The notes under the pieces: generated by a model
The model's database searches: none
The model's input: the letters and a program-made list of their open reading frames with translations, nothing else
What the model was told of the DNA's origin: nothing
Shown: piece by piece, positions 16,420-24,200 of the stretch
Layout of the letters: each line of letters starts with the position of its first letter
Position numbering within the stretch: position 1 is the first letter of the stretch
NCBI RefSeq assembly: GCF_001612685.1
Contig: NZ_BDAY01000012.1
Span: forward strand, 1 to 64,000
Origin: Nocardia altamirensis NBRC 108246
Lineage (GTDB): Bacteria; Actinomycetota; Actinomycetes; Mycobacteriales; Mycobacteriaceae
Direction: 5' to 3'
Length of the DNA stretch: 64,000 nucleotides
Made by a program: the position numbers and the translations under genes

Positions 16420-16794
16420 GCTCCCCGCGCCCGATTCGTCCGGTCGGGTAACGATCGTTGCGCGGCGCGCGATGGTAGATATCGTGTCGTGACCTGACGG
16501 GCGTGTCGCGATCTCGAGCGTCTGTCCAGCCATTATGTCGACGCCGGAAAACGTGCTGGTCCTTGCGCTGGACAACAGTGCGTCGGCATCGTAATCTCTT
16601 CGTGACTTAGTGGAGTCCTGTCGTTTCGAAAGAGAAGCGGCGCCACCGAGTTACCGTCTAAACGGCTGTCGGGGCCAGCACTCCGGCTGTCGTGCCGGGA
16701 GCACCCTGAAGGTTTGTCTGGGTGACACTTTGCGGCCATGTTCTGGTCAGCTGCCCCGGTCGGCGGGAGAGCACACGATCGGAGACGTAGCTCG
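16420..16794 (+). promoter_or_regulatory. long structured leader region of the NlpC/P60 gene
   Basis: About 375 bp without a gene. The part 16620-16794 has several potential hairpins, for example CTCCGGC at 16681-16687 with a GCCGGGAG that follows a four to five base loop. A long leader before a cell-wall peptidase gene is where actinomycete c-di-AMP (ydaO) riboswitches often occur. I could not match the conserved core, so this is only described as a structured leader. Confidence 0.3.
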
Positions 16795-17448
16795 GTGGGT
16801 AAACACAGCTTGCAGCGGGATTCTCGCTTGCCGAATTCCGTCAAGGGTGCCGTCGTCATGGGCGCGCTGGCCGCAACGACCGGGGCCATGCCCGCGATCC
16901 CTGCGATGGCCGCGACCATCAACATTCCCGGCCTCGGCAACTTCGATGTTCCCGTTCCGCAGGAATACGAAGCGCCGGTCCAGCAACTGAATCAGCAGAT
17001 CCAGCAGGCCGTCTCGGCGATGCCGAACGCGCAAGCTCCTGCACCGCAGGCGGCCGCGCCCGGCATGCCTGGGATGCCCAACCTGTTCCAGCAGCAGGCC
17101 CCTAGTGCGAGTGATATCGCGCTCGACGCCGCCAAGAGCAAGGTCGGCGCCATGTACTCCTGGGGTGCCGCAGGTCCGAGGAACTTCGACTGCTCGGGCT
17201 TGGTCCAGTGGGCCTACCGCCAGGCTGGCGTCGAGTTGCCCCGCACCAGTTTCGAGCAGTCGCACGTCGGCGCTCCGGTGGCCTTCCAGAACTTGCAGCC
17301 CGGCGACATCGTCGTGACCGCCAACGGCGGCCATGTCGGCCTCTACGCGGGCGACGGCAAGCTGCTGAACGCGGTGCAGTCCGGTGAGCCGGTCTCCTAC
17401 ACCACGCTGCGCCCCGACATGGTCGTCACCGCACGTCGTATCGTTTAA
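16795..17448 (+). CDS. secreted NlpC/P60 peptidoglycan endopeptidase
   Basis: A 217-residue exported protein starting at GTG 16795. A signal peptide occupies about residues 15-40 (AVVMGALAATTGAMPAIPAMAA). A Gln/Pro/Ala-rich linker runs to about 105. A C-terminal NlpC/P60 domain carries the nucleophile Cys133 (NFDCSGLVQWAY) and His180 (GGHVGLYAG), and a polar residue in the following LLNAV segment would complete the triad. Family members cleave the stem peptides of peptidoglycan (RipA/RipB/RipD type) during growth or division. The S4-domain gene begins 3 bp after its stop, so they may be co-transcribed. Confidence 0.88.
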   Translation: MGKHSLQRDSRLPNSVKGAVVMGALAATTGAMPAIPAMAATINIPGLGNFDVPVPQEYEAPVQQLNQQIQQAVSAMPNAQAPAPQAAAPGMPGMPNLFQQQAPSASDIALDAAKSKVGAMYSWGAAGPRNFDCSGLVQWAYRQAGVELPRTSFEQSHVGAPVAFQNLQPGDIVVTANGGHVGLYAGDGKLLNAVQSGEPVSYTTLRPDMVVTARRIV

Positions 17449-17451
17449 CGA

Positions 17452-17871
17452 GTGGCCCCTGCCGACAACGGCATCCGTACCAACGGAAACACCAGCACCG
17501 CAACCCAGGCCCGCGTTGATTCGTGGACCTGGGCGGTGCGCCTGTTCAAGACGAGATCCGCTGCCGCCGAGGCTTGCCGAGGTGGACACGTCCGGGTCAA
17601 CGGCGCTGCTGCGAAACCGGCCCAGCCGGTCAAGCCCGGCGACGAGGTGCGCATCCGCCAGGCCGGCGTCGAACGCATCGTGATCGTGGAGCGGATCGTC
17701 ACCAAGCGCGTCGGCGCTCCGATCGCCGCGCAATGCTTGATCGACCGCAGCCCGCCGCCGCCCTCCCGCGAAGTCCTCGCCACCATGCCGCGCCGCGACC
17801 GCGGGTCGGGACGACCCACCAAACGCGAACGCCGCGAAACGGATCGGCTCCTCGGCCGCACCGAAGACTGA
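17452..17871 (+). CDS. S4-domain RNA-binding protein, Hsp15-like
   Basis: A 139-residue basic protein. Residues about 20-85 form an S4 RNA-binding domain (RVDSWTWAVRLFKTRSAAAEACRGGHVRVNGAAAKPAQPVKPGDEVRI), the arrangement found in Hsp15/RqcH-linked proteins that bind the large ribosomal subunit. A proline-rich turn and a highly charged tail (RRDRGSGRPTKRERRETDRLLGR) follow. The expected role is binding stalled 50S-nascent chain complexes; this is inferred from the domain. The GTG start lies 3 bp after the NlpC gene. Confidence 0.8.
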   Translation: MAPADNGIRTNGNTSTATQARVDSWTWAVRLFKTRSAAAEACRGGHVRVNGAAAKPAQPVKPGDEVRIRQAGVERIVIVERIVTKRVGAPIAAQCLIDRSPPPPSREVLATMPRRDRGSGRPTKRERRETDRLLGRTED

Positions 17872-17945
17872 GCCTGCTCCTGCGGCAGCACCGTTGGCGT
17901 GTGGTCTGTTTATCCAGCTGAACACGCCGAGGGCACTGCCAGGCA

Positions 17946-19094
17946 CTAAGCCGTTTGGGCAGTGTTCGTCGGTGCTTTGGCGGCCAGCCGATTTGCCGCC
18001 ACCGCGGCGATCGCTATCGTGCACAGTGCCCCGAGCATCAGCGCGGCCGCCTCACCCTTCACCAGCACATCCAACGCGGTGCCGACCGTGACCGCCGCGA
18101 CCGGCACGCCGATTTGGGCGGCCGCGAGTGCGCCGTACCCGACCGGCTGGCCGATGAGCCGCGGCACCAAGTGCACGAGCACCGCACCGATCCCGAGCGC
18201 GATGCCGAGTGCGATCAGGTGCGGATGCTCCCCGAAATCGCGCAGATTGAGCCGGGCGCCGAGCCAGACGAAGAACAGCGGCGCGAGAAACCCGTCGCTG
18301 ATCGCGAACAACTGCCTGGCCACCCGCCGCGGCTCGCCGACGGCGGCCACCGCGAGCCCGGCGGCGAACCCCGCCAGCATGATCGACACCCGGGTCTGGG
18401 TGGCCACGGCGCAGAGCGCGAACAACGCCGCCAGGCTCACCCGCAACTCCAGCGCGAGCTTGCGTTCCTCGGAAATCCGATGCACCCGCCTGCGGGCCCC
18501 CGACTTCTCCGACCACCGCAGCAGTAGGAACGACACCACTGCACAGCCTGCGACCGCCGCCGCGCCGAGCGCCGCACGCCCGGCATTGCCGGGATCGATC
18601 GCCAGCGGCAATGCCACCACGCAGACGGTGTCGGCGATGGCGACCTGTGCGGTCAACGCGAGCACCGGCGCACCGCTCAGGCCGAGCGAGTCGATGATTG
18701 GTATCACCAATGCCGCCGAGGAGGAGGCGAGCAGCACCGCATACATCGCGCCGTGCCCGGTGTCGAACCAGTGGGCGATACCGAAACCCACTGCGGCGGC
18801 GGGCAATCCGACCAGTACCGCGCGCACCGCGCCGACCCCGAGCGCCGACCGCACCTGCGGGTCGAGCACCGGTACCCGGCTACCCGCCACGAACATCACC
18901 ACCGCGAACCCCATGTCCGCAAGGAAGGTGAACAGCGGGTCCGCGCTGTGCAGCACGCCGAACCCGGTGGCGCCGAAGATGATTCCGGCGATCAGCTCGC
19001 CGAGGATCACCGGCACATGCCAGGCGGTGCGTAGCGCGAGCAGCGGGCCGCAGAGCCCGAGCACGACCACCAGGGCGAGGGTGGAGAACGTCAC
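17946..19094 (-). CDS. monovalent cation/proton antiporter family (CPA2-like) protein
   Basis: A 382-residue membrane protein with about 11-12 hydrophobic helices. It shows the Na+/H+ exchanger fold hallmarks: ILGELIAGIIFGATGFGVL near the start and an SSSAALVIPIIDSLGL segment in the middle. Its GTG start overlaps the stop of the 19091-19480 gene by 4 bp (GTGA), so translation is coupled to the ParB-like protein and possibly to the FAAL/PKS operon. The transported ion cannot be told from sequence. No C-terminal TrkA-type regulatory domain is present, so it is shorter than KefB-type exchangers. Confidence 0.8.
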   Translation of the reverse strand: MTFSTLALVVVLGLCGPLLALRTAWHVPVILGELIAGIIFGATGFGVLHSADPLFTFLADMGFAVVMFVAGSRVPVLDPQVRSALGVGAVRAVLVGLPAAAVGFGIAHWFDTGHGAMYAVLLASSSAALVIPIIDSLGLSGAPVLALTAQVAIADTVCVVALPLAIDPGNAGRAALGAAAVAGCAVVSFLLLRWSEKSGARRRVHRISEERKLALELRVSLAALFALCAVATQTRVSIMLAGFAAGLAVAAVGEPRRVARQLFAISDGFLAPLFFVWLGARLNLRDFGEHPHLIALGIALGIGAVLVHLVPRLIGQPVGYGALAAAQIGVPVAAVTVGTALDVLVKGEAAALMLGALCTIAIAAVAANRLAAKAPTNTAQTA

Positions 19095-19480
19095 GGCAGG
19101 GCGGCGATCTTCGCCGGTATCGCGATGTTCTCGTCGGCCCAGTGGATGGCGCAGACCCGGTGGTAGCCGTCTGCGATCACCATCGGGGTGCCGGTGCGAA
19201 AGTCGCCGCGCACCAAGAGGATCGGGGACAGCGTCTTACCAGTGGCGATCTTGATCAGATCGCGCCGGACATGCTGATTGTCCGGCGAAAGCAGCTCCAG
19301 CTGCGCGGCCCGCAGAATGTCCTTGGCCTTCTTGTGCACGATGGGAGCGGCGCGCAGGTCGTCCACTACGGCACTGACGATCTTCGGACCGGCCAGCAAC
19401 TCCAGATAGTCGGCCGCGGCCGGGTAGTCGTGCTCCTCGGGCTCGTCTTTCCAGTGCACGGTGATGATGTCGGTAGCCAT
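19091..19480 (-). CDS. ParB/sulfiredoxin-like fold protein, conserved hypothetical
   Basis: A 129-residue cytoplasmic protein. Residues about 75-115 read LIKIATGKTLSPILLVRGD...MVIADGYHRVCAIHW, which fits the ParB N-terminal / sulfiredoxin-like pattern: a position-setting strand, then a GxHR-type loop with a following helix. Such domains bind nucleotides in diverse systems; no function can be claimed here. It starts 66 bp after FAAL and overlaps the antiporter gene by 4 bp, making a minus-strand unit ACP-PKS-FAAL-this gene-antiporter. The ParB/Srx assignment is motif-based only. Confidence 0.65.
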   Translation of the reverse strand: MATDIITVHWKDEPEEHDYPAAADYLELLAGPKIVSAVVDDLRAAPIVHKKAKDILRAAQLELLSPDNQHVRRDLIKIATGKTLSPILLVRGDFRTGTPMVIADGYHRVCAIHWADENIAIPAKIAALP

Positions 19481-19546
19481 CGCATCATCTTCGCGGTCGC
19501 CGCGCCGGATCAGCGGGACCTCGACGGCGTTTTCTCCTCCGCTCGG

Positions 19547-21268
19547 TCAGATCACCGCGATCGGATCCAAATGACCGGCGATGTAGCGGGCCCGGCATTC
19601 GCCGCGGCGCAGCTTACCGCTCGTCGTCTTGGGAATGCGGCCAGGTTCCACGAGCATGACCGCGCCGGGCATCACCTCGTGCGCGACCGCGACCGCCGTC
19701 CGGATCCGCCGGGCGAGCGCCGAAAGATCCTCGGGCGCAACGGCATCCACGCTGGTGAGTTCGGCGACCACGACGAGGTCCTCGCGCCGCCCGTCGTCGT
19801 GCCCGAACGCCGTCACGTGGCCGGGCCTGACTTCGGGTGCGCAGGACTCGACCGTCGCTTCGATGTCGGCGGGATAGTGATTACGCCCGTCGACGACGAT
19901 GACATCCTTGCGTCGGCCCGCGATGTAGAGCTGGTTCTCGAACAGGAAGCCGAGATCGCCGGTGCGCAGCCAGCTGCCGTCGTGGCCGGCGAGGGTGGCG
20001 TGGAACGTCGCGGCGGTGGCGTCGGGCCTGCCGTAATAGCCGTCGCACACGTTGGCGCCCGCCACCCAGATTTCCCCGACCCGGCCTGCGGGCAGCTCGA
20101 CACCGTCGGCCGGATCGACGATGCGCACCTGCTGCCCGTCCGCCGGGGTACCGCAGCCGACCAGCACCGGTCCGCACAATGCGTCGGCGGGCAGTGGGAT
20201 CGCCCGCCCGTCGGCCAATGCGCTGCGGTCGAAGCGGTGGACCGTCGGCGCCGAATGCGGGTCGCAGATCGTCACGGTCAGCGTCGCCTCGGCCAGGCCG
20301 AAGCCGGGCGTGTGCGCGGAGTGCCGGAAGCCGTGGTCGGCGAAGGTCGCGGTGAACTCGGCGAGCGTGTCGGCCCTTACCGGCTCGGAGCCGTTGAGCA
20401 TCAGGTCGAGTCCGGACAGGTCGAGTGCGGCGCGCTCCTGCGGGGTTGTCGACGAAACCGCAAGGGTGATGCCGAAATTGGGGCCGCCGGTGATGCCAGC
20501 ACGATAGTCGGTTGCGGCCTCCAGCCAGCGGATCGGCCGCTTCACGAAATCCGAGGGCGACATCGTCACGCCGAGCACCCCGCAGTAGAGCGGTAGCGAC
20601 ATGCCGAGGATGAGACCCATGTCGTGGAAGAACGGCAGCCAGGTCAGGATCGACTTGTCCGGGGCTGGGTGCAGCGCGTGGCACAGCTGTTCCAGTGCTG
20701 TGGTCATATTCGCGTGCGTGACCCGAACTCCGGTGGGCGCCTGCGTCGATCCCGAGGTGTACTGCAGGTAAGCGAGCTCGCCGTGGATGGGGTCGATGGT
20801 CGGCGGGGCCGAAGGCGTGGTCGGCGCGGCGACATCCGGAGCCAGGTCCAGCACCTGACCGAGTACCGGGCCGAGCAGGGCTGCGCTGGTCGAATCACCG
20901 TGTGACAGCAGCGACACCGTGGGCCGTGCGTCGGCGAGTACCCCGTGCAGCCGCTCCCGATTGCGCGGGCCTGCGGCCGGAAACAGCGGCACCGCAATGC
21001 GATTGCTGTACAGGCAGGCGAGGAATGCGACGGCGTAGTCGAGTCCGTGCGCGCACAGGATGGCCACGCGGTCGCCGGGTGCGCTGATCTCGCGCAGGCG
21101 ATCGGCGAGTTCGCCTGCGGCAGCGTGCAAGCGAGCGTAGGTCACGGTGCTCGGCGTCCGCTCCTGCATCCGGTAGCGCAGCAGGGTGTAGGCAACGGAC
21201 TCGGGCCTCGACTCGGCCCACGCCGCGACCCGGACGGCCAGGCTGTTTCGCGTCGGGCTCGTCGTCAC
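19547..21268 (-). CDS. fatty-acyl-AMP ligase (FAAL)
   Basis: A 573-residue adenylating enzyme. It shows the FAAL form of the phosphate-binding loop (YTSGSTQAPTGVRVTH) plus the TGDLGFLFENQLYIAGRRKD hinge region and the catalytic C-terminal lysine in TTSGKLRR. FAALs activate a fatty acid as acyl-AMP and pass it to an acyl carrier protein rather than to CoA. Here the obvious partners are the adjacent ACP and PKS. The GTG start (21266-21268) overlaps the PKS stop (GTGA), so the pair is translationally coupled. An in-frame extension upstream lies inside the PKS gene and is discounted. Confidence 0.9.
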   Translation of the reverse strand: MTTSPTRNSLAVRVAAWAESRPESVAYTLLRYRMQERTPSTVTYARLHAAAGELADRLREISAPGDRVAILCAHGLDYAVAFLACLYSNRIAVPLFPAAGPRNRERLHGVLADARPTVSLLSHGDSTSAALLGPVLGQVLDLAPDVAAPTTPSAPPTIDPIHGELAYLQYTSGSTQAPTGVRVTHANMTTALEQLCHALHPAPDKSILTWLPFFHDMGLILGMSLPLYCGVLGVTMSPSDFVKRPIRWLEAATDYRAGITGGPNFGITLAVSSTTPQERAALDLSGLDLMLNGSEPVRADTLAEFTATFADHGFRHSAHTPGFGLAEATLTVTICDPHSAPTVHRFDRSALADGRAIPLPADALCGPVLVGCGTPADGQQVRIVDPADGVELPAGRVGEIWVAGANVCDGYYGRPDATAATFHATLAGHDGSWLRTGDLGFLFENQLYIAGRRKDVIVVDGRNHYPADIEATVESCAPEVRPGHVTAFGHDDGRREDLVVVAELTSVDAVAPEDLSALARRIRTAVAVAHEVMPGAVMLVEPGRIPKTTSGKLRRGECRARYIAGHLDPIAVI

Positions 21269-24200
21269 AGCGCCTCGCCGATCTGCCCCGCCGGAACCGG
21301 ATCGGCGGCGGAGCTGTGTCGGGCAGGCGGGCGACCGATGCCGTTCGAATTCCACCGTGGGGAAACCGGATCCGGTCGTCGTGCATTCCCCGGTGCGGCG
21401 TCCGGCACGGCGAGCAGGTAGGGCTGGTCATATCGGAGCGCCTGGCCGAGCAGGGCGGCGCCGTGGCCGGTGTCGAACGCGTCCAGCGGCCGTGGCGCCG
21501 AATCGGTGTCCGGCACCGTCGTCCACCGGCCCCAGCCGACGCTGCGCACGCCACGCTCCGGATACGCGCGGGCCAGCGCGTCCATCGCGGCATTGGCGGC
21601 GGCGGAGGCGGCCTGGCCGGATCCGCCGAGCGCACCGGTGGCGGCCGAGCACAGCAGGATGAAGTCGGTCGGGTCGGCCGCGGTGAGCTCGATCAGGTTG
21701 GCCGCCGCGGTCACCTTGGGGGCGAACATCGTGACCAGCTGCTCGGTGCTGACTGCCGGGAAGTCGGCGTCCGCCGTGCTGCCTGCCGCGTGTACGACGC
21801 CGCGGATGGTGGAGCCGCACGCGCGAACGTCGTTGAGCGCGTTGGCCAGATCGCCGTGGTCGGCGGCATCGCAGCGGACGACGACGATCCGATCCTCCAG
21901 CCCGTCGAGCAACGCGGGTACCGGCCGTGGTGCGCGGGTCAGCACCACCACGTCGCGGGCTCCGGCATCGAGCAGCCAACGCACCGCGACCGAACCCAGG
22001 ATCCCGAGCCCGCCGGTGACCACATAGGTGCCGTGCACGTCGATGGGGACGGCCTTGGCCGGCCCGTAGCGCGCCGCGGTGAAGCGGCGCACCGCGAGTT
22101 GCCCAGCGGACAGCCGCATTTCGTCCGGCAATCGGGCCGGGTCGCCTGCGATCAGCCGACACAGCGATGCCACATTCCGCGGGTCCGCGTCGGTCCACAC
22201 CAGGCGGACGGGGCGGCGGGATTCGAGTTGCAGCGACCGCACCAATCCGGCGATTGCCTGCGTCGCCGCCGACGGTGCAGGCAGCGGGAGCACGACCGTT
22301 ACCGTGGCCGCACCGTCGTCGGCGTCGACCCGCTGGAGCAGATCGAGAACGCGGCCGAGCACCGTCGCGAGACCGTCGGCCGCATCGGAAACCTTGGCAG
22401 CCGCACTCCTTTCGGCCGACCAGCACAGCACCACCGCGGTACGTGCGTGGCCGGGTCGTCTGGTGAGCACGGCGGTGACGATTCCGCTCGCGGCATCGAG
22501 CTCCCGCGTCACCCGCTCGGTCGGCAGCGCGTCGTCGAGCGCGGTGGCCAGCCGCAGAGCAAGGCCGGAGCCGCCGACCACCAGCGCGCGCTCGGCGACC
22601 GGGTCCGAATTCGCCAGGCGGAGCGCTTCGATGCCGCACGGCTCCCAGGTTTCCTGGCGGAACGGGGCGGCTCGCTCCGCCGCCGCCCGCTCGGGTGCGG
22701 TGCCGATCGGGTTGTGCGCGCCCGGTTGCGCGAAGCGAATGTGCACGCCGGACATGGCAAGACACGGGACACCGTGCTGATCGGTGCCGATGACGTCGCC
22801 GATGAGCTCGGTGCCGGTGCGGGTGCGCAGGAACGCATGCGCCTCGAGCACGGTCCGGTGCGGTTCGGCCGACAGCCACGCGGACTCGATGCCGACGGTG
22901 AGCGGAACCAGTCCCGCGGGCATGCCGTCGTGCCCGGTGGCGGCGAGCAGTTGCAGGCAGCCGTCCAGTGTTGCCGCACTGCGCAATTCGGCGACGTCGA
23001 AGGTGCCGACGGCGCGCTCGGGCCCGACCGCGATGCCGCGCAGCACGCGGAAGCCAGGTCCGTATTCCAGCCGCAGCCCGCGCAGATCGTCGTAGAAGGT
23101 GGCGGGCTGGACGGCCCGCATCTGGTGTCGCCCAGCCCGGTTGGCGTCCACCACCCGCATCCATGCGACGATATCTGCGGGCGTGGGGTCACCGACCTGC
23201 CGGGCCGACGCCAGCGCTCCGGCGTCGGTGACCTCCGCCCGCAAGCTGCCATCGTCGTGTCGGCGATAAGTGACCTCAGGCAGCGCCGCGAGCTCGAGCT
23301 GGGCGCGCACCACGAAGTCGGCGAGCATCGTCACCGCCTCGGCGCTCGCCAGGTGCAGCAGTCTGCGCAGCCAGAAGACCGCGGGTACGGTCGGCACGCC
23401 ATGCACCACATGGTCGGTGAGATCCTCAGGGGGAAGGGTGTATTCGCCTGCATCCCGGGCTGCTGCGGTGGTGATCAGCGGGAAGCGGCGACTGCGCCAT
23501 CCGCGCGGTGGTACGACCGTGAACGGGCCTTGCGCGGACCAATCGACTGCGCGGCCCTCCAGATGCAACTCGGCCAGACAGCTCAGGAAATCGCCTGCCT
23601 CGTCGGCGCGCGTCGCCACCGGGTGTGCGGCGTCCCGGAATTCGGGATACTCGCGCAGCGCGGGCAGCAGCACGGGATGCGGCCCGACCTCGAGCACGGT
23701 CGAGATGCCGTCCGCGACAGCGTGTTCCAGTGCCGCGGCGAGTTCCACTGTTCCCGAGGCATTCTCGGCCCAGTAGGCGCCGTCGAGCACCGCCGTTGTC
23801 AGCGCTTCGCCACGGCGGGCGGTGGAGTACATGGGGACGCGCGGCGGCAACGGCGTCAGCTCGGCAAGTGCGTCGACGAACTCCGGCAGCACGGCGGCGG
23901 GTGCGGTGCAGTCGACCGTGATCCGCTCCGCGATCATGTTGCGGCGGTTGGCCCGTCGGACGAGCGTGTCCACGTATCGCGCCGCACCCGACACCACCAC
24001 CGACCGCGGCCCGTTGACCGCCGCGATGCGCACTTGCGCCCGCATCGGCTCTACCAGTTTCGCCGCCTCGTACGGCGCCGCCGTCAGCAGCGCCATCGCA
24101 TCGTCGCCTGCCACACCGGCGAGTGCCTTGCCGCGCTGCACCGCGATCAGCGCACCGTCGGACAGCGACAACGCGCCGCAGGCGGTGGCAGCGGCAATCT

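Noticed and set aside
16620..16794. Possible c-di-AMP (ydaO) riboswitch before the NlpC/P60 gene
   Set aside because: Gene context fits and hairpins exist, but I could not find the conserved core of the family. A covariance-model search (RF00379) would decide.
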